Below the pieces are notes generated by a model that did no database searches, was not told where the DNA came from, and saw nothing but the letters and a program-made list of their open reading frames with translations. This document shows, one piece after another, positions 20,448-31,645 of a stretch of DNA of 64,000 nucleotides (position 1 is its first letter; each line of letters starts with the position of its first letter). Made by a program: the position numbers and the translations under genes. The stretch comes from an uncultured Pseudomonadales bacterium (lineage in GTDB: Bacteria; Pseudomonadota; Gammaproteobacteria; Pseudomonadales; UBA7434): NCBI GenBank assembly GCA_905478995.1, contig CAJQKT010000001.1, positions 1 to 64,000 on the forward strand. Reading direction: 5' to 3'.

Positions 20448-21491
20448 TTAGGAATGCCCGTAGGTTTTAGGTTGGGTGTAATGGTCGATCAGCGGAGCGG
20501 CAAAATTCATTAGCAGAACGGCAAAAGCTACAGAGTCGGGGTAATTGCCCCACTGCCGAATAATAAAAATTAATGCGCCAATGCCAGAGCCAAAAATAAT
20601 TCGGCCTTTGTTTGAAACAGCCGATGATACGGGATCGGTCAAAATAAACCATGCGCCGAGCATGGTGGCTCCGCTAAACAAATGTAGCATTGGCGAGCCG
20701 CCACTATTACTCGATCCTCCGTCGTAAAATATGGCCGCCAACAAACTCAGCGTGACTAACATGCTCACTGGGCCGTGCCAGGTGTAGATTTTTCTATACA
20801 GCAGGAACAGCCCGCCGATCAAAAATCCTAGGTTAGCCCACTCCCAAACTAGGCCTCCTTGGGCACCAAACTGGGGGTAGGTCTGCTTTAAATCGCTAAT
20901 CATTAGTGCGTCGTTTTGGCGCAATAAATCGAGTGGCGTCGCCATGGTAAAGCCGTCGATGGTAGGCAGCTCAATGAGCCGCAGCGCAATGCCAAAACTT
21001 TCGATTAGCGTGGGCTTGCTGACGCCTGAGGTGCCAAGCTCGCTCACTAATTCTAGCGGCGCAGCCCAGCGCGTCATTTCAACCGGGAAGGAAATCAGTA
21101 GTACCACATAACCGACCATCGCTGGATTAAACGGGTTATAACCGAGGCCACCATAGAGGTGTTTGGCGATGATGATCGCGAAAAACATGCCCGTTAAAAT
21201 AATCCACCATGACGCATAGGGTGGCAGCGCTATGCCTAGCAAAATGGCAGTGACGAGTGCGCTATTGTCACGCAGATAAAATCCGATGGGTTGCTTGCGA
21301 AGACGCACTGCCCCTGCTTCTAATGCGAGCGCAAAAATGATCGATAACACGATGTTGGTGAGGGTGCCCCAGCCAAATCCAATGGTCAGTGCAGCTATCC
21401 CAGGCAGGGTGGCTATAGCCACCAGCATCATCACTGAGCTAGTGGATTGGCTTGTATGCGCATGCGGCGAAGTTATTTGCACTAACGGCAT
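20448..21491 (-). CDS. rsxD: Rnf/Rsx complex subunit D
   Basis: Multi-TM; LFSGATMLGAWFILTDPVSSAVSNKGRIIFG. Confidence 0.95.
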   Translation of the reverse strand: MPLVQITSPHAHTSQSTSSVMMLVAIATLPGIAALTIGFGWGTLTNIVLSIIFALALEAGAVRLRKQPIGFYLRDNSALVTAILLGIALPPYASWWIILTGMFFAIIIAKHLYGGLGYNPFNPAMVGYVVLLISFPVEMTRWAAPLELVSELGTSGVSKPTLIESFGIALRLIELPTIDGFTMATPLDLLRQNDALMISDLKQTYPQFGAQGGLVWEWANLGFLIGGLFLLYRKIYTWHGPVSMLVTLSLLAAIFYDGGSSNSGGSPMLHLFSGATMLGAWFILTDPVSSAVSNKGRIIFGSGIGALIFIIRQWGNYPDSVAFAVLLMNFAAPLIDHYTQPKTYGHS

Positions 21492-21516
21492 AAATTAAAG
21501 CTGATCCTTACAGGTT

Positions 21517-23382
21517 TTAAGTAGCATCATGAGCATCGAGTGCGGCGCGGGCTTGATTGAGTTTACTCTGGCACTTGTCAACGGCGAGCTTAAAGGCATC
21601 AACATTGCTGTCTTGCACGGTTTCGGCATTGGTTAGCTTCAGCCTAGCCTTTTCCAGTCGTGCTTCGGCCGATTCAACCGCGCGCTGTAAAACTGCAGCG
21701 GGGTTTGCCGCGCCTGCCTGTTCTTGCTTGGCGCGTTTAGCTAGGGCTCTTTGTACGGGGTCATCGATGTCAGTGGCTAGAGTAGCGGCAGGTATTTGCT
21801 CTGGTGCCGAGGCGTTTTGGGCCGCCTCAAGCGCTGATTTTTTCGCGCCAACTCGGGCGAGCGCTGCTGCCACGGCAGCCGCTTTAGGGTCCTGCCCGGC
21901 TTGCGCTGCCTTATTGGCCGCGGCTTTGGCTTGTCGTGCTTGGCGCGCAGCAATTTTTTCTGCTTCGAGACGATCTAGCCGCTCTTGTCGAGCGTCGAAA
22001 CGAACTTTTGCATGCTCGGCTTGTTGCATATCGGCATCGCGCTGGCGAATTTCGGCTTTAGATGCGCGATAGTATTGCACCAATGGGATGTTACTTGGGC
22101 AAACGTAAGAGCATGCGCCACATTCAATGCAGTCGGCAATATTGTGTTGCTCAAGTTTTTCGAGCTCTTTGCCTTGTGCAAACCAAAATAATTGTTGCGG
22201 GAGTAGTGAGGCGGGGCAGGCTTCGGCACATAGGCCACAGCGGATGCAGGCTTGTGCCGGAGGCGGGCTAGGCAGCTCGGCTTCGGTAGGGGCCAGAATG
22301 CAGTTAGTGGTTTTTACTACCGGCATAGTGATATCGAGCAAGGTGAAGCCCATCATTGGCCCGCCCATGACTAGTCGATTGCTGCTGCTGGCGTTATAGC
22401 CACTACGAGCCAGCAGGTATTCTACCGGGGTTCCTAACAGAACTTCAAAGTTGCGTGGTTGTGCGACAGCCTGCCCGGTGACCGTAGTGATACGAGAAAT
22501 AAGCGGCCGGTCATTAATGACGGCGTCGCTAATCGCCACCGCTGTACCCAAGTTTTGGCAAGCGATACCTAAACTGGCTGGCAAGCTACCGGTAGGCACT
22601 TGCTTGCCGGTGAGTATTTCAATCAGCTGCTTCTCGCCGCCTGACGGATATTTAGTGGGGAAAGTAATGACTTCGGCAGAGGTAGGCTTGCCAGTTAGCG
22701 CCGAAAAATCATGTTGTTTTAGAGCGTCTTGTAGACCGGCTACGACATCGATTTTGTTGTCTTCTACACCCAGTAAAATTTCTTCTGGTTGCACGAGTTT
22801 TGCGAGTATTGCAATGCCTTGAGCTAGCTTGCGGCTCTGTTCGCGCATGAGAACATGGTCAGACGTTATGTAGGGTTCACACTCGGTGCCATTGAGAATC
22901 AAGGTTTTAATGTTGCTCGGCTCGCGCATATTGAGCTTGATGCTTGTAGGGAAGCCTGCGCCGCCCATGCCAGCAATGCCATGATTGCGAATTAATTCAA
23001 CCAACGTGGCCTTATCGAGTTGGGTGAAGTCACGGGTGCTAGGTGGCTGATGCCATATGTCTTTACCGTCGGTATCAATCACAATGCATAAGTCATCGAG
23101 GCCTGATGGATGGGCAATGGGCCTGTCTTCAATAGCAGTAACGGTGCCTGAGCTGGGTGCATGAATGGGCACACTGACAGCCCCAACCGCTTCTGCGATG
23201 CACTGACCTTTCAAAACAGTGTCACCTACCTGCACAACGGGTGAGGCGGCGGCGCCAATATGCTGTGAAACGGGCAAAATCAGCTGCGCAGGAATGCCGG
23301 CAAACTCGATTGCATGCTCCAGTGATTGAGTTTTGTTTTCGGGCGGATGAATGCCGCCGTGGATGTCCCAGACTTTTCGCAT
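21517..23382 (-). CDS. rsxC: Rnf/Rsx complex subunit C
   Basis: HGGIHPPENK, GMGGAGFPTSIKL, two 4Fe-4S motifs CIRCGLCAEACP and CIECGACSYVCP, Ala-rich C-terminal tail. Confidence 0.96.
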   Translation of the reverse strand: MRKVWDIHGGIHPPENKTQSLEHAIEFAGIPAQLILPVSQHIGAAASPVVQVGDTVLKGQCIAEAVGAVSVPIHAPSSGTVTAIEDRPIAHPSGLDDLCIVIDTDGKDIWHQPPSTRDFTQLDKATLVELIRNHGIAGMGGAGFPTSIKLNMREPSNIKTLILNGTECEPYITSDHVLMREQSRKLAQGIAILAKLVQPEEILLGVEDNKIDVVAGLQDALKQHDFSALTGKPTSAEVITFPTKYPSGGEKQLIEILTGKQVPTGSLPASLGIACQNLGTAVAISDAVINDRPLISRITTVTGQAVAQPRNFEVLLGTPVEYLLARSGYNASSSNRLVMGGPMMGFTLLDITMPVVKTTNCILAPTEAELPSPPPAQACIRCGLCAEACPASLLPQQLFWFAQGKELEKLEQHNIADCIECGACSYVCPSNIPLVQYYRASKAEIRQRDADMQQAEHAKVRFDARQERLDRLEAEKIAARQARQAKAAANKAAQAGQDPKAAAVAAALARVGAKKSALEAAQNASAPEQIPAATLATDIDDPVQRALAKRAKQEQAGAANPAAVLQRAVESAEARLEKARLKLTNAETVQDSNVDAFKLAVDKCQSKLNQARAALDAHDAT

Positions 23383-23431
23383 GGTTTATGAATGACCTTT
23401 GCGGTTGGGTAGTATGACCATCACTTGATTG

Positions 23432-24052
23432 TTAGGCAGCAGCATCTTTTCTCCCAAGCTCACGATCAGAGGCAATAATTGGGCCGGCGTTGATGGTGGG
23501 ATTGGGTAAATCCCAGCTCCACGCATTCTTGCCGGTGACTACAGGTAGCATGTCAATACAGTCAACAGGGCAGGGCTCAACGCATAGATCGCAACCGGTG
23601 CACTCGCTGACAATAACAGTATGCATGAGCTTGGCTGCGCCGAGTATGGCGTCTACTGGGCATGCTTGAATGCACTTGGTGCAGCCAATGCACTCATCTT
23701 CACGTATGTAGGCTATCTTGCGGCTATCTTCCATGCCATGCTCGTCATCTAAGGCAATGACCTCTACATCTAACAGATCGGCTAGGGCGTGAATGCCTGC
23801 TTCGCCACCAGGCGGGCACTTGTTAATTAGATCGCCGTTAGCAATGGCTTCGGCATATGGCTTACAGCCCGGGTAGCCGCACTGACCGCACTGAGTTTGC
23901 GGAAGGATGGCATTAATTTGATCAACAATCGGGTCGCCTTCCACCTTGAATGTGATGGCACCAAACCCCAGTACTGCGCCAAACACTAGGCCAAGTGCCA
24001 GTAATGCGAGCACAGCGGCTAGAAATGGATTGGTGAGAATGAATTCAAACAT
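23432..24052 (-). CDS. rsxB: Rnf/Rsx complex subunit B
   Basis: [50 protein letters not shown]. Confidence 0.96.
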   Translation of the reverse strand: MFEFILTNPFLAAVLALLALGLVFGAVLGFGAITFKVEGDPIVDQINAILPQTQCGQCGYPGCKPYAEAIANGDLINKCPPGGEAGIHALADLLDVEVIALDDEHGMEDSRKIAYIREDECIGCTKCIQACPVDAILGAAKLMHTVIVSECTGCDLCVEPCPVDCIDMLPVVTGKNAWSWDLPNPTINAGPIIASDRELGRKDAAA

Positions 24053-24071
24053 GACAGGGTATCAGCATCAT

Positions 24072-24650
24072 TTAGACTAAACCTGCAAAGCCCATAAAGG
24101 CCAGCGACATTAAGCCCGCAGTAACCATGCCTATGGCAGAGCCCTTAAAAGGCTCTGGTACATTCGCTACGGTGAGTCGCTCGCGCATGGCCGAAAATGC
24201 AATGAGGACTAGCGAAAATCCGGCTGCTGCGCCAAAGCCATACAAGGCCGACTCGACAAAACCATGTTGCTTATTTAGGTTAAGTAGCGCCACTCCCAAC
24301 ACGGCGCAATTGGTGGTAATAAGCGGCAAAAAGATGCCCAACACTTTATAAAGGAGCGGGCTAGATTTGTGCACGACCATTTCGGTGAACTGAACCACTA
24401 CGGCTATAACTAAAATAAAGGCAATGGTACGCAGGTATTCTAGCCCGAGCGGCTGCAATATATAGGCATAGGTAAGATAGCTACATATAGAGGCAAGCGT
24501 TAACACAAAGGTCGTTGCGGCTGACATACCCACAGCAGTTTCGAGCTTGTTTGAAACGCCCATGAACGGGCACAGGCCCAAAAACTGGACTAGCACGAAA
24601 TTGTTGATAAATATTGCGCCAATGAGCAGCGCAGCATATTCGCCGAGCAT
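24072..24650 (-). CDS. rsxA: Rnf/Rsx complex subunit A
   Basis: [42 protein letters not shown]; start 24650 preferred to 24767. Confidence 0.95.
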   Translation of the reverse strand: MLGEYAALLIGAIFINNFVLVQFLGLCPFMGVSNKLETAVGMSAATTFVLTLASICSYLTYAYILQPLGLEYLRTIAFILVIAVVVQFTEMVVHKSSPLLYKVLGIFLPLITTNCAVLGVALLNLNKQHGFVESALYGFGAAAGFSLVLIAFSAMRERLTVANVPEPFKGSAIGMVTAGLMSLAFMGFAGLV

Positions 24651-24990
24651 AAAAGGAATTGCCTTGTAAAAACCGCTATAAAGGAGGCGCATTATACGGG
24701 TGAAATAGATAGGCGGCCAGTTAGAGCAGCATGCAGTATTGGTTATGAATGAGGTGTTTATCGTCAAATCGGCTTCTCACCCAGTCGCCACTGGGCTTGC
24801 CATTTTGGCGACGGACGAGCTCGATGGTCATGGCGCAATAATAATCGCGATAACTGAGGCCGGCGCAAAAAAATACACGCAAAACACGTCAGTTATGAGT
24901 ATCCTTACACTGACCTATACAGGCCATTGAGGTCGGGAAAGCTGTGGCTTTTTTGTACTGTGCGATCACTGTTATCAAGGAGTTTGTCCG

Positions 24991-25443
24991 ATGAGAATCA
25001 AACGATCTTGCTTTATTTTGGGTGTGTCTTGGTTGTGTTTTAGTACCCTATTTGTAACCAGCTGCAGCGATATTGCGCCGATGGTTCGCAAAGTCACCTA
25101 TCCGCCTGATTTTAACTATGTCAGTGGCGAGGATTTGCGTTCGCGTATGAACCAAATGGCTGCTCAGATCCAGCTGTTGGACCAGGCTTTATTTGACACG
25201 ACAGGTGCCGAGCCGGATCGACAGCGGCAAGTGGTAGCGGTACTGCGCCAGATTGAAAAAGTCGGGTCGAGCTTGAGCGCCGGTGAGGCGGGTTCGAGTC
25301 ATCCTTTTTTAGAAGATTTTATGGATGAATTCGTGGCCGACGTGGGGCAGGCGCGCAATGCTGCGGCCTTGTCGCCACCGCGCTATTATCTCGCCGGCAG
25401 AGTTACCGGTAGCTGTGTTGGGTGCCACAAAGTTAACCGTTAA
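24991..25443 (+). CDS. Putative c-type monoheme cytochrome lipoprotein
   Basis: Signal peptide/lipobox FVTSC and C-terminal heme motif CVGCH (GSCVGCHKVNR). Confidence 0.7.
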   Translation: MRIKRSCFILGVSWLCFSTLFVTSCSDIAPMVRKVTYPPDFNYVSGEDLRSRMNQMAAQIQLLDQALFDTTGAEPDRQRQVVAVLRQIEKVGSSLSAGEAGSSHPFLEDFMDEFVADVGQARNAAALSPPRYYLAGRVTGSCVGCHKVNR

Positions 25444-25505
25444 TGGGTTCAACGCAAGAAATGCGTCGTTAATGCGTCTTATCCAAATGCAATGAGTATC
25501 CTGTT

Positions 25506-26069
25506 GTGCCTAAACCCCTAAAAAATGAAGACATTGTTACCGCGGTCGAGCGGTGGGTAAGTGAGATGGTGGTGGGGCTAAATTTATGCCCGTTTGCTAA
25601 GCGTGAATGGGTAGGGCAGCGGATTCGTTTTGTGACAACCGATGCGCAGACTCCCGAGCAACTACTCGATGCTTTGCAAGCCGAGCTCGCGCGGCTTGAC
25701 CATGACCCTTCGGTTGAAACAACTGTGTTAATCCATCCGCAAGTATTAACGGATTTTTTTGATTACAACGAATTTTTAGGCGCGGCTGATGAGTTGCTTG
25801 TGCAGACGCAGTACGAAGGTATTTATCAAATAGCGAGCTTTCATCCTAATTATCAATTCGCTGGCACTGATGTAGACGATGCTGAGAACTTTACCAATCG
25901 TTCGCCGTATCCCTTGCTGCATTTATTGCGTGAAGATAGCCTTGCGCAAGCGATTGTCGATTATCCTGATGCAAGCGAAATCCCTGCGCGTAATATTGCC
26001 TTGATGAATCAGATGGGACGAGCACAATTGGCAGCATTGTTGCTGGCTTGTACTGCTTGGGACGAGTGA
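25506..26069 (+). CDS. DUF1415 family protein
   Basis: WVSEMVVGLNLCPFAKRE and YQIASFHPNYQFAGT are typical of DUF1415 (from memory). Confidence 0.85.
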   Translation: MPKPLKNEDIVTAVERWVSEMVVGLNLCPFAKREWVGQRIRFVTTDAQTPEQLLDALQAELARLDHDPSVETTVLIHPQVLTDFFDYNEFLGAADELLVQTQYEGIYQIASFHPNYQFAGTDVDDAENFTNRSPYPLLHLLREDSLAQAIVDYPDASEIPARNIALMNQMGRAQLAALLLACTAWDE

Positions 26070-26095
26070 TTTTTGCATAATGTTCGGTCATAAAA

Positions 26096-26908
26096 ATGCA
26101 GATGATTAATTTTTGGAATGGCAATAAATCCGTTGCAAGGCAGTGCTATGAGGTTGAGTTGTTACAGGCGTGTCTGAGTGTAACTGAAAAGGATTTTGGC
26201 GCAGGCAACTTGCATGTTGATAATACCGATTACCCGTTGGCAGAAGATGAAGGCGCTGTATTTGAGCAAGGCACTGATATTTTGGTAACGGTTGCCGGTA
26301 ATGTGAAATTTTCCAGCAAGCCAAAAATAATAATTGAACAACCGCTAGCTAAGGGCTTATTAGGCTTTCGTTTGCTATTGGTAAGGGCTGATTCGCTCGA
26401 TTTTTTCAAACAAATAAAAATAGCTAAGCAGCTTCAAGAAATTTCAATTGGCATCCCAAAAACTTGGTCCGACGCCGAGCTGTTCCGACATAATGATTAT
26501 GCTGTGGTTGAGGATGGAACCTTCGAGGAGTTGTTACCGCGCTTAAAAAGCAAGGCCTTTGAGTACGCGGCTTTAGGCGCCAATGAGATAGAAGAATTTG
26601 TTGATGCCCGAGTAGCTGCTAAAGATGGCGTTTTTATTGAGCCAACCCTCATGCTCTATTATCCGTTCCCGTTGGTTTTTTATATTCACCGAGCCAAACC
26701 GGATTTGGCTCGGCGCGTTGCTGATGGGTTGCAGATAATAATGGCTAACGGTGAGCATGAGCGCTTATTTGTCAAACACCATGGTGATGTTGTAGCGCGA
26801 TTACAATTGCACAAGCGAACCGTTTTTCATTTGCATAACGCTGCAATGCCGCAATCGATGGCTGCCTTCACATCGCCTTTGTTGCATAGAGAAACTGCGC
26901 GCGATTAG
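26096..26908 (+). CDS. Periplasmic solute-binding-like protein lacking an obvious signal peptide
   Basis: 270 aa; [49 protein letters not shown] and [39 protein letters not shown] resemble type-2 periplasmic binding folds. Confidence 0.5.
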   Translation: MQMINFWNGNKSVARQCYEVELLQACLSVTEKDFGAGNLHVDNTDYPLAEDEGAVFEQGTDILVTVAGNVKFSSKPKIIIEQPLAKGLLGFRLLLVRADSLDFFKQIKIAKQLQEISIGIPKTWSDAELFRHNDYAVVEDGTFEELLPRLKSKAFEYAALGANEIEEFVDARVAAKDGVFIEPTLMLYYPFPLVFYIHRAKPDLARRVADGLQIIMANGEHERLFVKHHGDVVARLQLHKRTVFHLHNAAMPQSMAAFTSPLLHRETARD

Positions 26909-28989
26909 GTGACTCGCATGCCAGGCACTGCGCCTGCGTGAGGCTCAAGAATAAAAATTCCATCACCATCGGAAGCTGCCAGTACCATACCTTCAGACAT
27001 GCCAAAGCGCATCTTGCGCGGCTTGAGGTTGGCAACCATTACCGTGAGTTTTCCCTCAAGGTCACTGGGTGCATAAGCCGATTTTATACCTGAAAAAACA
27101 GTACGCTGTTCGGTGCCCAAATCAAGCGAGAGTTTGAGTAGCTTTTCGGCGCCCTCAACATGCTCGGCTTTTGTTATGAGTGCGATGCGCAGGTCGACTT
27201 TGAAAAAATCATCAATTTCGATTTCATCGGCTATGTCTTGTGCGTCTGTACTTGCACTTGGTTTTTTCTTTTTCGTCTTTTTCGGGCTGTTCTTTTCAGA
27301 AGGCTCGCTTATTTTTTTATTGTCGTCTAACAGGCTTGTAATGGTTTTTACATCGAGGCGCTGCAGTAGGGGTTTGAATTTGTTAATGGTGGCGCCACTG
27401 AGTCTAGAGGTATTTCCCTGCCACTCTAGCGGTATATTCAAAAAGGCTTCTGATGCTTCGGCTAGCGCCGGCAGTACGGGTTTGAGATAGGCAATTAATT
27501 GTGCGAAAGCCATGACGCCGGTGGTGCAAATGGCCTGCAGTTCGGCTTCGCTATCATCTTGTTTGGCAATCACCCAGGGCTTGCGCTCGTCGATGTATTG
27601 ATTGGCTTTATCGGCAAGCGCCATGATTTGCCGCATAGCTTTACTGAACTCTCTTTGTTCGTAGGCATTGGCTATGTCATCGCCCGCTTGGGCTAGTTCA
27701 TCCATTAGGTTGAGGTTTTCAGCTTGAATAGCTAGCGTGTTGTTAAAGCGCTTGCCGATAAAGCCTGCGCAGCGGCTGGCTATATTGACAAGCTTGCCCA
27801 CTAGGTCTGCATTGCACTTTTGTACGAATTCTTCAAGGTTGAGGTCGATGTCATCCACACTGTTGCCTAGGCGCGCGGCAAAAAAGTAACGCAGGTACTC
27901 AGGCTGAAAATGTTCAAGATAGCTACGAGCAGTAATAAAAGTGCCTCGCGACTTTGACATTTTTGCGCCATCGACGCTTAAAAATCCGTGGGCAAAAATG
28001 GCTGAGGGCAGGCGTAAGTCGCTAGCATCCATAATCGCTGGCCAAAACAACCCGTGAAAGTTGATAATGTCTTTGCCAATAAAATGATACAGCTCGGTCC
28101 CCGCTGCCTGCGCACTTTCTTTGTCCCAAAACTCATCAAAGTTGATATTGCTGCGTTGACAATAATCTTGAAAACTTGCCATGTAACCGATGGGCGCGTC
28201 GAGCCAGACATAAAAATACTTGTCGGGGGCCTCGGGTATTTCAAAGCCAAAGTAGGGTGCATCACGGCTGATGTCCCACTCAATTAAACCGGCTTCTAAC
28301 CATTCGCGCAGTTTATTACTCACTGCAGGCTGAAGTTTTTTGTTGTTGAGCCAGGTATCTAAAAATTCTGCAAATTCTGGCAATTTAAAAAAGTAATGCA
28401 GCGAATCTTTTTCAACGGGAGTTGCGCCGGAAATCGTTGAGAACGGATCGATTAGGTCAACCGGTGAATAAGTTGCGCCGCAGGCTTCACAATTATCGCC
28501 GTACTGATCAGCGGCTTTACATTTGGGGCAGCTACCTTTGATATAGCGATCGGCTAAGAAAAGTTGTTTTTCAGGGTCAAAAGCTTGGGTGATAGTGCGT
28601 TCAGCAATAAAGCCGCGTTCTTTTAGCTTGAGATAAATTGAATTTGAGAAATTACGATTCTCATCAGAATGAGTTGAATAATAGTTGTCATGGCTAATAA
28701 GGAAATCATTAAAGTCGGCAATGTGTTCGGTGCGAACTTGCTCGATGAGCTGTTCAGGGCTGATGCCTTGCTCTTCGGCCTTGAGCATAATTGCAGTGCC
28801 ATGCGTGTCATCAGCACACACGTAGTGACACTCGTTGCCACGCATGCGTTGGTAGCGCACCCAAATATCGGTTTGAATATGCTCTAGTAAATGGCCAAGA
28901 TGGAGGGAGCCATTGGCGTAGGGCAGCGCGCTGGTAACAAGAATACGGCGCGGAGAAATCGGTGCGGTTGTGTTCACTTGAAGACTCAA
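26905..28989 (-). CDS. metG: Methionyl-tRNA synthetase
   Basis: [17 protein letters not shown] (HIGH), KMSKSRGTF (KMSKS), C-terminal tRNA-binding domain. Confidence 0.97.
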   Translation of the reverse strand: MSLQVNTTAPISPRRILVTSALPYANGSLHLGHLLEHIQTDIWVRYQRMRGNECHYVCADDTHGTAIMLKAEEQGISPEQLIEQVRTEHIADFNDFLISHDNYYSTHSDENRNFSNSIYLKLKERGFIAERTITQAFDPEKQLFLADRYIKGSCPKCKAADQYGDNCEACGATYSPVDLIDPFSTISGATPVEKDSLHYFFKLPEFAEFLDTWLNNKKLQPAVSNKLREWLEAGLIEWDISRDAPYFGFEIPEAPDKYFYVWLDAPIGYMASFQDYCQRSNINFDEFWDKESAQAAGTELYHFIGKDIINFHGLFWPAIMDASDLRLPSAIFAHGFLSVDGAKMSKSRGTFITARSYLEHFQPEYLRYFFAARLGNSVDDIDLNLEEFVQKCNADLVGKLVNIASRCAGFIGKRFNNTLAIQAENLNLMDELAQAGDDIANAYEQREFSKAMRQIMALADKANQYIDERKPWVIAKQDDSEAELQAICTTGVMAFAQLIAYLKPVLPALAEASEAFLNIPLEWQGNTSRLSGATINKFKPLLQRLDVKTITSLLDDNKKISEPSEKNSPKKTKKKKPSASTDAQDIADEIEIDDFFKVDLRIALITKAEHVEGAEKLLKLSLDLGTEQRTVFSGIKSAYAPSDLEGKLTVMVANLKPRKMRFGMSEGMVLAASDGDGIFILEPHAGAVPGMRVT

Positions 28990-29099
28990 AAAGGGTTGCT
29001 ATTAGGGCGGCCAATATACCTTTTTTTTTGCCAGGCTACACGGTAATCGTGCCGGTGGTAGGCCGGTGACGCTTTTCAATGGCGGGGCGCGCAATAGAA

Positions 29100-30374
29100 T
29101 TACAAAGGCAGAGTTTTCGTGTCGATCGATGCGCTGCCAGGGCCCAAGGTTTTTAACGCTTCCATTAAGACGTCATTGGCGGTGACTCTATAGGCCGTAA
29201 GTTTGCCACCGTAAAGGCTGATTGCTTGCGGGCGCTGAGCATTGTCGGTGTGTACGATGGTATCGCGTGCCTGACGTGAAAACGGTCGATTAGTACTGGC
29301 GGCATGCTCTTCTGGTTGCGGTAGCACGCGCAGCCCAGCCCAGCGCTTTATCAGCTTGCCGGTGTAATTAGGAAAGTAATGCAGGAGCGTTTTGTGGAGG
29401 TAATCCACTTCGACATCACTGGCTAGCGGGCTACCGGGGTCACCGGTATGCTGTGATTCGGTGGTGCCAACCATAGTATGCCCTTGCCAAGGCATGACGA
29501 ATACCGCACGTTTGTCGATAGGGCTTTCAATATAAAAAATGCCGTCATTCAGCGGTGCGTCCAATTCGATATGCGTCCCTTGTACGAGGGCAATGTTAGG
29601 GCCGCTACCTGCGTAAGTGATTTTGCTTTGTACTTGTTCTACCCAGGGGCCAGCTGCATTGACCACTACGCTTGCTGTTACCTTATGCGATGTCGATGCG
29701 TTTAAGTTGGTTTCGTGGGTGGCTTGGGTAGTACAAGAAAATTCGATGTCGATCGTGCCTAAGGTATTGCGATCGGCTTGGTGAAAGGTAGCGTCTTCTA
29801 CAATAGTTGCCCCCAGTTTTGATGCTGATTGAGCAACCAATTGAGTCAGTTGCCGGTCATCGGTTTGTGCATCAAAGTAGTGGTACACGCAAATGAGATC
29901 TTGTTGTTTGATGCCTCCCAGCGAGCTCCATTTGGATTTGGGCACATAGCTGAAGCGGGCATCTCGGCGCAAATTACCCAGCAGCGCATATAAAGCGAGC
30001 CCGGCGGCCATTTTAATTGGGCCGACCCGTTGCGAACGGTAAATAGGTAGGTAAAAACTTTTGAGTTTCACTAAATTGGGCGCCACTTTACAAAGCACAG
30101 CGCGCTCGTTAAGCGATTTGCGCACCAATGAGATTTGAGCGGTTTCTAGATAGCGTAGCCCGCCGTGTATCAGTTTGCTCGAGCGGCTAGACGTGCCCGA
30201 GCCCAGTGAGTTTTTCTCGAGCAGCAAGACGCTAAACCCTTTGGCCGCGAGTGCTTGTGCGCAGCCAACGCCTTGAATACCGCCGCCAATAACAATGGCG
30301 TCGTAGTGACTACTAAACGCCAGATTTTTGCCGTTGGTTGGGCCGGCGGTGTTGGGTTGGTTTTTTGAATGCAA
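29100..30374 (-). CDS. FAD-dependent glycerol-3-phosphate dehydrogenase-like oxidoreductase
   Basis: DAIVIGGGIQGVGCAQALAAKG, SSRSSKLIHGGLRYLE, VVNAAGPWV. Confidence 0.85.
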   Translation of the reverse strand: MHSKNQPNTAGPTNGKNLAFSSHYDAIVIGGGIQGVGCAQALAAKGFSVLLLEKNSLGSGTSSRSSKLIHGGLRYLETAQISLVRKSLNERAVLCKVAPNLVKLKSFYLPIYRSQRVGPIKMAAGLALYALLGNLRRDARFSYVPKSKWSSLGGIKQQDLICVYHYFDAQTDDRQLTQLVAQSASKLGATIVEDATFHQADRNTLGTIDIEFSCTTQATHETNLNASTSHKVTASVVVNAAGPWVEQVQSKITYAGSGPNIALVQGTHIELDAPLNDGIFYIESPIDKRAVFVMPWQGHTMVGTTESQHTGDPGSPLASDVEVDYLHKTLLHYFPNYTGKLIKRWAGLRVLPQPEEHAASTNRPFSRQARDTIVHTDNAQRPQAISLYGGKLTAYRVTANDVLMEALKTLGPGSASIDTKTLPL

Positions 30375-30470
30375 TTTTGCAGCTCTGAGTGAATTCGATA
30401 GCCTAAAATGATAGTCTAGGCGCTGTGCAAGGAAACGTCCTGTAATAGCAGCTCAACATGGTAATTCTGT

Positions 30471-30680
30471 ATGAAAATTGAATACTACCCCATTCATGGT
30501 CGTGGTGATGATGGCTTGAAATTTCAGCTTGCTCGCATTGCCGACGCGTCCGGTAATGTCTATAAAGGCCAGTATGATCAAGCTCGCCATTTTGGCTCGG
30601 AGGCAGAGTTGAAAACTTATCTGGCGGATCTGGTCAATGTTAGTGAAGCAGAGCTTGAGATTTCTAAGATGAATCTCTAG
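30471..30680 (+). CDS. Small hypothetical protein
   Basis: 69-aa ORF with no competing gene on the other strand. Confidence 0.5.
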   Translation: MKIEYYPIHGRGDDGLKFQLARIADASGNVYKGQYDQARHFGSEAELKTYLADLVNVSEAELEISKMNL

Positions 30681-30791
30681 TGATTCAACGAAAGTGGGGC
30701 GTTATGTGTCGATCGATGATGGGCACAAAAAAGGTTTAGTGTGGAGCTTAGCGGTAGCAACCGCGAATTAGCAAGGGTTTCGCGGTAGAGC

Positions 30792-30834
30792 CCCATAAAA
30801 AAGCAAGGCCTATTGGTCTTGCTTTTTTTATGGG
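30792..30834. terminator. Bidirectional rho-independent terminator
   Basis: cccataaaaaagcaaggcc-tatt-ggtcttgctttttttatggg: extended stem with A-tract and T-tract. Confidence 0.85.
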
Positions 30835-30904
30835 TTGATGGTTTTTTGCGTTGCGAATTTCTCGATCAAGCACTGATTCAAAAGCTACCGCTAGCTAGGC
30901 GTTG

Positions 30905-31213
30905 TTAGAAAATCAGCTTCAAGCCTAGCGCAAGATAAGCCAGTGAGATGGCTGCGCCTACCGCCGTCATGAGTTTTTCGCTCATGCCGATCTTGTGCGC
31001 GTAGTCTCCGGCAATTTGCCAGCCGGCTAAAATTGAATTTAGGCTTGCCGCAACCAATACAAGCACTAAGAATACGCGGCTGATGTCTCCGGTGAGCGCA
31101 TCATTGAGCGTACTCGATGTAACGCCATTGATGAGTGTGGCGAGCAGCCACAAACCGAATAAAACCACTAGCGCATTACTGGCGCGCTGAAAAATCCATT
31201 GCTTTACGCCCAT
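30905..31213 (-). CDS. sdhD: Succinate dehydrogenase membrane anchor subunit
   Basis: QRASNALVVLFGLWL...LNSILAGWQIAGDYAHK; three TM segments; overlaps sdhC by 10 nt. Confidence 0.92.
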   Translation of the reverse strand: MGVKQWIFQRASNALVVLFGLWLLATLINGVTSSTLNDALTGDISRVFLVLVLVAASLNSILAGWQIAGDYAHKIGMSEKLMTAVGAAISLAYLALGLKLIF

Positions 31214-31590
31214 AAGTAAACTCCTGCTAGTACAGTGAAGGTGGCTCCGAAGGCTAAAGCTGCCCAGGAAATACGTTGGCCGCCTGCAAAATCCTCGCAG
31301 TAACCCAGCTCCTGCACAATATGCTTAACCGTGGCGGCACAATAGTAACTAAAGGCTGAAAGCAAGCCCCAGGCAATAAACTGCGCTAAAAAATTATCGG
31401 CCATCAGTTGTGCAAACCATACTGCCCCTTCAGGCGAGCTTTGCACCCGCTGCGCCACAAATAAAGCAATACCCAGACCCACCCAAGAGATGACCGCACA
31501 AATGCGATGCATTATTGAAGCGATAGCGGTTATTGGAAAGCTAAATTTAGTCAGGTCTAGGTTGACCGGACGCGTATCTTTGGCTGCCAT
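31204..31590 (-). CDS. sdhC: Succinate dehydrogenase cytochrome b556 subunit
   Basis: RPVNLDLTKFSFPITAIASIMHRICAVISWVG; heme-ligand-region histidine in YYCAATVKHIVQELGY. Confidence 0.95.
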   Translation of the reverse strand: MAAKDTRPVNLDLTKFSFPITAIASIMHRICAVISWVGLGIALFVAQRVQSSPEGAVWFAQLMADNFLAQFIAWGLLSAFSYYCAATVKHIVQELGYCEDFAGGQRISWAALAFGATFTVLAGVYLWA

Positions 31591-31645
31591 TTAAAAACCC
31601 CGTAACGTAATTAAAAGTAATGCTGTGCTTGCGATCTGCTGATGT

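Noticed and set aside
21557-22072. 171-aa plus-strand ORF antisense to rsxC
   Set aside because: Mirror of the Ala-rich rsxC tail (Ser/Ala-rich translation); a codon-composition artefact.
29021-29029. T9 tract upstream of metG
   Set aside because: Homopolymer in an intergenic region without clear promoter spacing around it; weaker case than the G8 tract.
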